Assembly (NCBI GenBank): GCA_018335615.1 | Contig: JAGXRS010000399.1 | Coordinates: 1 to 11,435 of the forward strand | Reading direction: 5' to 3' | Source: Hydrogenophaga sp. | GTDB lineage: Bacteria > Pseudomonadota > Gammaproteobacteria > Burkholderiales > Burkholderiaceae_C | Length of the DNA: 11,435 bases | Shown: positions 6,469 through 11,435 of the stretch, in pieces | How the letters are laid out: each line of letters starts with the position of its first letter | Position numbering within the stretch: the first letter of the stretch is position 1 | Notes under the pieces: generated by a model | The model's database searches: none | Told to the model about the DNA's origin: nothing | Seen by the model: the letters and a program-made list of their open reading frames with translations, nothing else | Position numbers and translations under genes: made by a program

Positions 6469-7053
6469 ATGACAATTTCACTGACTGCGAAAATCGGCGG
6501 TGCCGCCCTGGCACTCGGCATGTCTTTGGGTGCCGCTGCCGTACCCGTGTCGACGGTCGGCAACGTGGACACGCTGCTGGGCTCGGCTCTGCTGGATGAG
6601 AGTTCGCTGGCCACCGAAAACGCGTTTGTACAGAGCATCCTGGGCAACAGCTACACGCTCACCGGCAAGTACGACTCGATCAGCGCGAGCGACTGGGAAA
6701 TGGTGGACGGTGTCGAGGGCGGCTATGCCGTGCAATTCAGTGCTCTGAGCTGCGACGAAGGCACCTGCAGCACAGCACCCGCCTATTACCTGATCAAGCT
6801 GGGCACTGGCGGATCGCCGGACGACACGGCCGACACCTACCTGTTCCAGAACCTGTCCGCCTTTGAGTGGGCCTATGTGCAGCTGCAGCAGTTCACCGGT
6901 GTGACCAACATGAACATCGGCCGCGTGAGCCACATCGCCGTGGGCAATGGCGGTGGAGGCGACGTGCCCGAGCCCGCCTCGCTCGCGCTGCTGGGCCTGG
7001 GTCTGCTGGGCCTGGGCGCTGCCCGCCGCATTCGCCCAGCCGGCAAAGCCTGA
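6469..7053 (+). CDS. Secreted PEP-CTERM protein 1 (exosortase substrate)
   Basis: A 194-aa exported protein of unknown function carrying the PEP-CTERM sorting signal. It has an N-terminal signal peptide (about 1-24, charged start, hydrophobic 9-24, GAAA before the likely cleavage). Next is a mature part rich in Ser, Asp, Gly and aromatic residues with one Cys pair (C95, C100), then a GGGG linker (161-164). The tripartite tail is VPEP at 166-169, a Leu/Gly hydrophobic helix, and a basic end (RRIRP). Such tails direct Sec export, then recognition and cleavage by an exosortase at the inner membrane; the proteins are typically linked to exopolysaccharide matrix. No catalytic domain is visible in the mature part. 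AAGGAG six bases before ATG fixes the start. It has its own sigma-54 promoter and terminator, so it is a single-gene unit. No exosortase lies in the window. Confidence 0.9.
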   Translation: MTISLTAKIGGAALALGMSLGAAAVPVSTVGNVDTLLGSALLDESSLATENAFVQSILGNSYTLTGKYDSISASDWEMVDGVEGGYAVQFSALSCDEGTCSTAPAYYLIKLGTGGSPDDTADTYLFQNLSAFEWAYVQLQQFTGVTNMNIGRVSHIAVGNGGGGDVPEPASLALLGLGLLGLGAARRIRPAGKA

Positions 7054-7069
7054 TCGCCCCGGCACCGAC

Positions 7070-7096
7070 CGGCATGGCCTTGTAAAGGCCGTGCGG
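7070..7096 (+). repeat. Hairpin before the PEP-CTERM 1 terminator
   Basis: GGCCTT (7076-7081) and AAGGCC (7085-7090) are perfectly complementary around GTA. The stem extends outward to 7070/7096 with one mismatch and one wobble. No T-run follows directly. It stands four bases before the strong terminator hairpin, so the transcript 3' end carries two hairpins in tandem. Confidence 0.5.
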
Positions 7097-7099
7097 TCC

Positions 7100-7125
7100 A
7101 GCCACCTTTCGAGGTGGCTTTTTTT
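7100..7125 (+). terminator. Intrinsic terminator of PEP-CTERM gene 1
   Basis: AGCCACCT (7100-7107) and AGGTGGCT (7112-7119) form a perfect 8-bp stem closed by a TTCG tetraloop, followed by an unbroken T-run to 7125. This is a textbook strong terminator 46 bases after the stop codon. It separates the first PEP-CTERM unit from the second. Confidence 0.92.
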
Positions 7126-7163
7126 CGGTCATTTCCGCGCAGGGGTGAGACACACGGAGAAAG

Positions 7164-7180
7164 TGTCGGACAACTTGACA
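7164..7180. promoter_or_regulatory. Candidate activator site upstream of PEP-CTERM gene 2
   Basis: TGTCGGACAACTTGACA shows the same TGTC-N9-GACA form as 6308-6324, here 66 bases before the sigma-54 GG. The internal octamer CGGACAAC (7167-7174) recurs at 7193-7200, a direct repeat at 26-bp pitch, which could be a second half-site. Conserved distance and sequence in two otherwise dissimilar leaders support a common regulator; binding is inferred. Confidence 0.5.
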
Positions 7181-7245
7181 GCGAACCTTTGGCGGACAAC
7201 GAATCTGCTGTTGAGTTACTTGATTTGAAACGCTTTTTTCAAGTT

Positions 7246-7259
7246 GGCACGGCAGATGC
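7246..7259 (+). promoter_or_regulatory. Sigma-54 (-24/-12) promoter of PEP-CTERM gene 2
   Basis: TTGGCACG with GG at 7246-7247, ten bases, then GC at 7258-7259: an excellent RpoN -24 element and correct spacing (ATGCT at -12). A six-T tract (7234-7239) and CTTGAT (7219-7224) precede it at the same offsets as in the first promoter. The predicted start near 7270 leaves about 45 nt of leader, with GGAG (7305-7308) seven bases before the ATG. Confidence 0.8.
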
Positions 7260-7315
7260 TTTAGGAAGAGCAAGCGCTCGTCAGTTCTTCAACCCCCACC
7301 CCCCGGAGTCAACCC

Positions 7316-7951
7316 ATGAAATTCAGTCCCTTGTTCGCCGCCACCCTGGTCACCGCCGCGCTGAGCGTTGGGGGCGCCGCCAACGCCGCCATCGTCGTCA
7401 CGCCAGGCAACAACGGTGGGGGTAGCGTTGATAACGTGTTGCTCGGCGGTTGCACGGGCACATCGCTTGTGCCTCCGAACACGCTGCAGGGATGTTTGAA
7501 CGATGACAAGACCCAACTGGTGAATTTCACCAGCAATGAGGCACTCACGGCTGTTGCCAACGGCCAAGCCCGCATCATGGCCATGGACGAGGGCTTCCAG
7601 TCGCTGACCATCAGCCTCGCGGCGTTGAACGCCACTTTCTCCACGCTGGTGCTGAACATCAACGCGGCCACCAACGGCACGGTGCGTTTCTTCGGCATGC
7701 CTGGGGATGCGAGCAACGAGTTTGCCCTCAGCGACAATGGCAACAACTGGTTCACCATCACGGGCGAAGATTTCCGCTCGGTGCGATTTGAAGCAACAGG
7801 CGCCCTGAACATCGTGACCGACGTGCGCCAGGTCCGCTTGAATGGCATCAAAACCAACGACGTGCCAGAACCCGCCTCCCTGGCGCTGCTGGGCCTGGGA
7901 CTGATGGGCATCGGGGCGGCCCGCCGTCTGCGCAAAGCCGACAAGGCCTGA
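7316..7951 (+). CDS. Secreted PEP-CTERM protein 2 (exosortase substrate)
   Basis: A 211-aa exported protein with a signal peptide (1-24, cleavage likely after ANA), a Gly/Asn-rich start, one Cys pair (C46, C60), and a mature region of alternating hydrophobic and polar residues suggesting beta-structure. The PEP-CTERM tail is VPEP at 183-186, then a Leu/Gly helix and an RRLRK basic end. The sorting tail begins NDVPEPASLALLGLGL; the first protein shares its VPEPASLALLGLGL. The mature regions show no obvious similarity, so the two are not simple duplicates. Function unknown; presumed surface or matrix protein processed by an exosortase encoded elsewhere. GGAG seven bases upstream and the sigma-54 promoter at 7246 support the start. 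Tandem hairpins follow the gene, so it too is monocistronic. Confidence 0.9.
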   Translation: MKFSPLFAATLVTAALSVGGAANAAIVVTPGNNGGGSVDNVLLGGCTGTSLVPPNTLQGCLNDDKTQLVNFTSNEALTAVANGQARIMAMDEGFQSLTISLAALNATFSTLVLNINAATNGTVRFFGMPGDASNEFALSDNGNNWFTITGEDFRSVRFEATGALNIVTDVRQVRLNGIKTNDVPEPASLALLGLGLMGIGAARRLRKADKA

Positions 7952-7968
7952 TCGGCCCATTCCCGTCA

Positions 7969-7992
7969 GCACCCCACATGGGGTGCATTTTT
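7969..7992 (+). terminator. First terminator of PEP-CTERM gene 2
   Basis: GCACCCC (7969-7975) and GGGGTGC (7980-7986) form a perfect 7-bp stem with loop ACAT, followed by A and five T. It lies 17 bases past the stop codon. Confidence 0.8.
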
Positions 7993-8035
7993 GAAAGCCA
8001 CCGCATGCAACCCACGCGGCGGCTTTCCCGTTTTT
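7993..8035 (+). terminator. Second terminator-like hairpin of PEP-CTERM gene 2
   Basis: GAAAGCCACCGC (7993-8004) pairs with GCGGCGGCTTTC (8016-8027) with a single mismatch across 12 bp and an 11-nt loop, followed by CCG and five T (8031-8035). It directly abuts the first hairpin and may act as backup before the convergent fghA gene. Confidence 0.65.
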
Positions 8036-8071
8036 GGGGACAGGTGACGGGGGCCGCGTAGCGTCGGCGTA

Positions 8072-8938
8072 TCAGGCCAGCGCCGCCGCGTGGTGGTGCA
8101 GATGATCGGCCACGAAGGTGGCGATGAAGTAATAGCCATGGTCGTAGCCGGCGTGGCGACGCAAGGTGAGCGGCTGGCCTGCCTGGGCGCAGGCCGCTTC
8201 GAACGCTTCCGGGTGCAGTTGCTCTTCCAGGAATTTGTCGGCCAGGCCCTGGTCCACCAGAATGCCGCCGGGATACGGCGCCCGGGTCTGCTGCGCCATC
8301 AGGGCGCTGGCATCGTGCGCGGCCCAACTGGATTCGTCCTGGCCCAGGTAACCCATGAACGCTTTTCGGCCCCAGGGGCATTGCGTGGGCGCGCAGATGG
8401 GCGCAAAAGCCGACACGCTGCGAAAACGGCCGGGGTGGCGCAACGCAAGCGTGAGCGCGCCGTGTCCGCCCATCGAGTGGCCGAACAGGCCCCATCGTTC
8501 ACCGTCCAGCCTGAAAGCGGCCGCGGCTTGTGGCAGCAACTCGTGCAAGAGGTAGCTCTCCATGCGCCAGTGGCCGGCCCAGGGAGCGTGGGTGGCGTCC
8601 AGGTAGAAGCCGGCGCCCACGCCAAAGTCCCAATGGTGGTCTTCACTGTCCACGCCCGCACCGCGCGGGCTGGTGTCGGGCGTGAGCAATGCCAGGCCTT
8701 GTTCGGCCGCCACGCGCTGCGCCCCGCCCTTGATGGAAAAGGTTTCTTCGGTACAGGTCAGGCCAGCCAGGAAAGTGAGCAGCGGCACCGACTCGCCCGC
8801 CAGCGCCTGCGGCGGCAGGTACAGGCCGAAGCGCATGGGCAAACCGATTTCGCGCGAGGCGTGTTTGTAGAAGCGCTGCACGCCGCCAAAGCAGGCGTGC
8901 TCGCTGAGCAGTTCAAGGCGGTCAAAAGTGGACGTCAT
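8072..8938 (-). CDS. fghA: S-formylglutathione hydrolase
   Basis: Cytoplasmic esterase that hydrolyses S-formylglutathione to formate and glutathione, the second step of glutathione-dependent formaldehyde detoxification. The 288-aa protein has the family's full length and an alpha/beta-hydrolase triad: Ser155 in GHSMGGHGAL, Asp229 in VDQGLADKFL, His267 in GYDHGYYF. Other family blocks seen are CFGGVQRFYKH, FLAGLTCTEETF, TSPRG and AFAPICAPTQCPWG. ATG at 8938 is given, but GAGGAG stands 12 bases before it and 6 bases before an in-frame GTG at 8944, so translation may start two residues earlier. No adhC/frmA formaldehyde dehydrogenase gene flanks it, so it appears as a single-gene unit. It is convergent with the second PEP-CTERM gene and downstream of ispH on the same strand, separated by a hairpin. 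Confidence 0.94.
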   Translation of the reverse strand: MTSTFDRLELLSEHACFGGVQRFYKHASREIGLPMRFGLYLPPQALAGESVPLLTFLAGLTCTEETFSIKGGAQRVAAEQGLALLTPDTSPRGAGVDSEDHHWDFGVGAGFYLDATHAPWAGHWRMESYLLHELLPQAAAAFRLDGERWGLFGHSMGGHGALTLALRHPGRFRSVSAFAPICAPTQCPWGRKAFMGYLGQDESSWAAHDASALMAQQTRAPYPGGILVDQGLADKFLEEQLHPEAFEAACAQAGQPLTLRRHAGYDHGYYFIATFVADHLHHHAAALA

Positions 8939-8974
8939 GGTCACGGACAACTCCTCATCAGGCAAACAAACAGC

Positions 8975-8992
8975 CAGCCGGCGACCCGGCTG
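8975..8992 (-). terminator. Possible terminator of ispH
   Basis: CAGCCGG (8975-8981) and CCGGCTG (8986-8992) form a perfect 7-bp GC-rich stem with a 4-nt loop. Read on the minus strand it is followed by a T-rich stretch interrupted by G and C rather than a clean T-run. It lies in the 76-bp gap between ispH and fghA, so termination may be partial. Confidence 0.4.
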
Positions 8993-9014
8993 CTCCCGGC
9001 ATGGGGGCACCCAT

Positions 9015-9977
9015 TCAGCGCAGGTGATCCAGCGGCGCCGTGTCCTCGCCATCCACCTTGAGCCCCTTGGGCAGCGGGAATTTGATGGACTCGGTGAGGC
9101 CTTCCATGCGCCGCACGGAGATGGCGCCCAAGGCCTTGATGCGCTCGATCACCTGGCGCACCAGAATTTCCGGCGCCGAGGCGCCAGCGGTCAAACCCAC
9201 GCGGGACTTGCCCTCGAACCACTCGGCCCGGAGTTCGTCGGCGCTGTCGACCATGAAACTGTCGGTACCCAGCTTCAGGGCCACCTCGCGCAGGCGGTTG
9301 CTGTTGGAACTGGTGGGGCTGCCCACCACGATCACGATGTCGACCTGCGGGCTCAGCAGCTTCACGGCGTCCTGCCGGTTCTGCGTGGCGTAGCAGATGT
9401 CCTGCTGTTTGGGCTCGCGCACGGTCGGAAAACGGTCCTTGACCGCCTGCAGAATGGCCGCAGCATCGTCCACCGACAGCGTGGTCTGCGTCACGACTGC
9501 CAGCTTGTCGGTCTGGGCGGGCACCACGCGAGCGACGTCATCGGCGTCTTCCACCAAATGGATGCCGCTGTCGAGCTGGCCCATGGTGCCCTCCACCTCG
9601 GGGTGGCCCTTGTGCCCGATCATGATGAACTCATAACCCTCGCGGTGCAGCTTGGCCACCTCCACATGCACCTTGGTCACCAGCGGGCAGGTGGCGTCGA
9701 AAATCTGGAAACCCCGCGCCTGCGCCTCCTGCTGTACCGCCTTGCTCACGCCGTGCGCTGAGAACACCAGCGTGGCGCCGGGCGGCACGTCGGACAGTTC
9801 TTCGATGAAGATGGCGCCCTTTTCTTTCAGGTCGTTCACCACGTAGGTGTTGTGCACGATCTCGTGGCGCACGTAGATCGGGCGGCCAAACTTGGTGAGC
9901 GCACGCTCCACGATCTCGATGGCGCGGTCCACCCCCGCGCAGAAGCCGCGCGGCTCTGCCAGCAGAATCTCGTTCAT
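9015..9977 (-). CDS. ispH: 4-hydroxy-3-methylbut-2-enyl diphosphate reductase
   Basis: IspH (LytB) performs the last step of the MEP isoprenoid pathway, reducing HMBPP to IPP and DMAPP with an iron-sulfur cluster in the cytoplasm. The 320-aa protein is full length. The three cluster cysteines are C13 (GFCAGVDRA), C97 (DATCPLV) and C195 (DICYATQNRQ). The diphosphate-binding histidines are H42, H75 (SAHGVS) and H125 (GHPEVEGTMG, with the proton-relay Glu127). The SPTSSNSNRL and TAGASAPE blocks complete the substrate pocket. ATG 9977 overlaps the fkpB stop by 4 bases (ATGA), which suggests translational coupling, and the start matches the family N-terminus. The fkpB-ispH pairing is also known from E. 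coli. An essential gene in organisms lacking the mevalonate pathway. Confidence 0.97.
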   Translation of the reverse strand: MNEILLAEPRGFCAGVDRAIEIVERALTKFGRPIYVRHEIVHNTYVVNDLKEKGAIFIEELSDVPPGATLVFSAHGVSKAVQQEAQARGFQIFDATCPLVTKVHVEVAKLHREGYEFIMIGHKGHPEVEGTMGQLDSGIHLVEDADDVARVVPAQTDKLAVVTQTTLSVDDAAAILQAVKDRFPTVREPKQQDICYATQNRQDAVKLLSPQVDIVIVVGSPTSSNSNRLREVALKLGTDSFMVDSADELRAEWFEGKSRVGLTAGASAPEILVRQVIERIKALGAISVRRMEGLTESIKFPLPKGLKVDGEDTAPLDHLR

Positions 9978-10423
9978 TCCAGCACCCCGATCAGCTGCAC
10001 CTCGAAGCGCACCGGCTGGCCGGCCAGCGGGTGGTTGAAGTCGAACAGCACGGCGCCGTCTTCCCGCACCTCCACCGCCGAGCCGGCGTAGTTGCCCAGG
10101 CCATCGGGCGTGGGGAACTGGACCACGTCGCCGGCCGCGTATTGCTCGTGCGGGTCGCCGAGTTCGTTGAGCAGCTTGCGCGCCACCCACTGCACCATCT
10201 CGGGCTGGCGCTCGCCGAAAGCTTCGCCCGCGGCCAAATCGATCACGGTGCGCGTGCCCTCCTCCAGGCCGATGAGGCGCTGTTCGATGGCGGGCGACAA
10301 CTCGCCCGCGCCCAGGCTCAGCGTGGCGGGCTGGCCGTCAAAGGTGTCGATGATGACCTGCCCCTGCGGACCCGACATGCGGTAGTGCAGGGTGAGGAAG
10401 GAGCCTTCTTGAACGAGGGGCAT
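9974..10423 (-). CDS. fkpB: FKBP-type peptidyl-prolyl cis-trans isomerase (FkpB/SlpA type)
   Basis: Cytoplasmic peptidyl-prolyl isomerase of the SlpA group, a folding helper with chaperone activity. The 149-aa protein equals E. coli FkpB in length. Seen: LTLHYRMS near the N-terminus, LSPAIEQRLIGLEEGTRT (about 43-60), and the signature FDFNHPLAGQPVRFEV near the C-terminus. The middle part (about 65-120) is the inserted IF-type flap found in SlpA/SlyD proteins. Unlike SlyD there is no His/Cys-rich tail. It starts at ATG 10423, without a clear Shine-Dalgarno; an upstream in-frame GTG (10489) would add 22 residues not seen in the family. It leads the two-gene unit with ispH and is divergent from radC across about 119 bp. 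Confidence 0.93.
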   Translation of the reverse strand: MPLVQEGSFLTLHYRMSGPQGQVIIDTFDGQPATLSLGAGELSPAIEQRLIGLEEGTRTVIDLAAGEAFGERQPEMVQWVARKLLNELGDPHEQYAAGDVVQFPTPDGLGNYAGSAVEVREDGAVLFDFNHPLAGQPVRFEVQLIGVLE

Positions 10424-10482
10424 GGGGAACCAGTGTGATGGATTCGAGGAATCGGCGTGTGCTGTGACAGGGTGTGGCCCAT

Positions 10483-10511
10483 CCGACACGGCGACGAACA
10501 GACCCTATTGT
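10483..10511 (+). promoter_or_regulatory. Possible sigma-70 promoter of radC
   Basis: CCGACA (10483-10488) and TATTGT (10506-10511) lie 17 bases apart, each matching four of six consensus bases. They precede the radC ATG (10543) by about 30 bases, within the short divergent gap shared with fkpB. The match is modest and could be chance. Confidence 0.3.
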
Positions 10512-10542
10512 AAAAAGGGGGCTGAACCAGGGAGAGAGAACA

Positions 10543-11235
10543 ATGGAAAGCCTTCTGACCACCGGGCTGAAGGGCATGCCCGCCGACGCGCGCCCGCGCG
10601 AAAAGCTGCTGGCCCGCGGCGCCGGCGCGCTCAGCGACGCCGAACTGCTGGCCTTGCTGCTGCGCACCGGCATTCGCGGCAAGCATGTGGTGCAGCTGGC
10701 GCAGGAACTGCTCGACCGCTTCGGCGGCATCGGCGGCCTGCTGCACACCGGGGCCGACGCGCTCAAGCTCATCAAGGGACTGGGACCGGCCAAACGCTCC
10801 GAGGTGGTGGCGGTGCTGGAACTGGCGCGGCGCGCCCTGGCGCAGGAGCTGCGGCTCAAGCCCCTGTTCGACAGCCCGAAGGCGGTGCGCGAGTACCTGC
10901 AGCTGCAGCTGGGCGCCCGGGCGCACGAGGTGTTTGCGGTGCTGTTCCTGGACAGCCAGAACCGCCTGATCGAAATGGAAGAGCTGTTTCGCGGCACGCT
11001 CACGCAGACCAGCGTCTACCCGCGCGAGGTGGTGCTGCGGGCGCTGCACCACCATGCCGCCGCCGTGGTGCTGGCGCACAACCACCCCAGCGGCACGGCC
11101 CAGCCATCGCGTGCCGACGAGGCGCTCACCAGCACCTTGAAAGCGGCGCTGGCGCTGGTGGACGTGCGCGTGCTCGACCATTTCATCGTCACCCGCGAAC
11201 AGGCCGCCTCCATGGCGGAAATGGGCCTGGTCTGA
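10543..11235 (+). CDS. radC: RadC family JAB/MPN-domain protein
   Basis: RadC (UPF0758) proteins are conserved in bacteria and were named for a DNA-repair phenotype that has since been disputed; the molecular role remains unclear. The 230-aa protein is full length. An N-terminal helical part (PREKLLARGAGALSDAELLALLLRTG) is followed by a helix-hairpin-helix-like segment (LIKGLGPAKRSEVVAVLELARR, about 76-97). The C-terminal JAB/MPN domain holds the zinc motif H179-x-H181-P-S-G...S189-xx-D192 and a likely Glu129. This suggests a metallo-hydrolase fold acting perhaps on isopeptide or other bonds. GGAG eight bases before ATG 10543 fixes the start; an upstream in-frame ATG at 10474 lacks one and would add an atypical Arg-rich leader. 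It is divergent from fkpB. No terminator hairpin with a T-run is seen after it. Confidence 0.94.
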   Translation: MESLLTTGLKGMPADARPREKLLARGAGALSDAELLALLLRTGIRGKHVVQLAQELLDRFGGIGGLLHTGADALKLIKGLGPAKRSEVVAVLELARRALAQELRLKPLFDSPKAVREYLQLQLGARAHEVFAVLFLDSQNRLIEMEELFRGTLTQTSVYPREVVLRALHHHAAAVVLAHNHPSGTAQPSRADEALTSTLKAALALVDVRVLDHFIVTREQAASMAEMGLV

Positions 11236-11320
11236 GCAGCGAGGCCGAATAGCGCCTCCGCAGGTCCCGGTTCAACGCGGCGCTGAGCAGGAAAAACGGG
11301 GGTGGTCCACAATCCCCGCC

Positions 11321-11435
11321 ATGAAAGTGCATGCCCTGGCCGACCTTCGCACGCTCCAGCGCGTGATGGCCGAGCGCGCCGCGGTGGAGGCCGCCCGGCG
11401 CGAGGCCGAGCGGCAGGCCGCGCTGCAGCGCGAGC
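11321..11435 (+). CDS. Start of an unidentified Ala/Arg/Glu-rich protein, cut by the window edge
   Basis: Thirty-eight codons are visible from ATG 11321, open to the window end: MKVHALADLRTLQRVM and then a charged, Ala/Arg/Glu-rich stretch likely to form a long helix or coiled coil. No Shine-Dalgarno is evident. A -10-like CACAAT (11308-11313) lies about 8 bases upstream of the ATG, so the transcript could have a very short leader. The start ('ADL...' then an Ala/Glu/Arg helix) recalls Smr-domain proteins of Burkholderiales, but the Smr domain itself would lie outside the window, so this is only a guess. Codon use agrees with the preceding radC. Confidence 0.5.
   Translation, partial: MKVHALADLRTLQRVMAERAAVEAARREAERQAALQRE

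Noticed and set aside
7114..7425. Possible gene of 103 codons starting inside the PEP-CTERM 1 terminator region
   Set aside because: It would run through the sigma-54 promoter and into PEP-CTERM gene 2 in another frame, with no ribosome binding site.
8090..9061. Long open frame (323 codons) antisense to fghA
   Set aside because: fghA on the other strand is complete with catalytic triad and family blocks; the antisense product has no recognisable motif.
8928..9761. Open frame (277 codons) antisense to ispH
   Set aside because: His/Leu/Gly-rich shadow of a clearly coding, conserved gene.
11246..11286. AGCGCC...GGCGCT inverted repeat as a radC terminator
   Set aside because: The loop is over 20 bases long and no T-run follows.

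Overview
The window looks like a chromosomal stretch from a GC-rich betaproteobacterium, most likely order Burkholderiales and probably family Comamonadaceae (Hydrogenophaga/Acidovorax-like). This is inferred from codon use, from the phosphatase-Rieske-SppA gene order, from the fkpB-ispH pair divergent from radC, and from PEP-CTERM proteins. No rRNA, tRNA, CRISPR array or insertion sequence was found.

Layout. (1) Positions 2-2997, plus strand: the end of a capsule locus, with a 5'-truncated kpsC and then kpsS. These are the beta-Kdo transferases that build the lipid-linked poly-Kdo linker of ABC-transporter-dependent capsules. An AT-rich gap with a perfect hairpin separates them. (2) Positions 3046-4086, plus: galE, a UDP-sugar 4-epimerase ending in a clear intrinsic terminator. 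A Cys at the specificity-gate position suggests it may also act on N-acetylated UDP-hexoses. (3) Positions 4146-6211, minus: a compact three-gene operon of a phosphoglycolate-phosphatase-like HAD hydrolase, a small soluble Rieske protein and a short-form signal peptide peptidase SppA. (4) Positions 6212-8035, plus: two separate single-gene units, each encoding a secreted PEP-CTERM (exosortase substrate) protein. Each has its own sigma-54 -24/-12 promoter, the same upstream element at nearly the same distance, and its own terminator(s). (5) Positions 8072-8938, minus: S-formylglutathione hydrolase. (6) Positions 9015-10423, minus: fkpB/slpA and ispH, overlapping by 4 bases. (7) Positions 10543-11235, plus: radC, divergent from fkpB. 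(8) Position 11321 to the end: the start of an unidentified Ala/Arg/Glu-rich protein.

How the parts relate. Regions 1, 2 and 4 all concern the cell surface: capsule linker synthesis, UDP-hexose supply, and PEP-CTERM proteins, which elsewhere are tied to exopolysaccharide and floc or biofilm formation. Regions 3 and 5-7 are housekeeping. The strongest non-routine signal is the shared regulatory architecture upstream of the two PEP-CTERM genes: a TGTC-N9-GACA dyad, then CTTGAT, a T-tract and a GGCACG-N6-ATGC sigma-54 core in the same order and spacing. This points to one sigma-54 activator controlling both genes. The exosortase itself lies outside the window.
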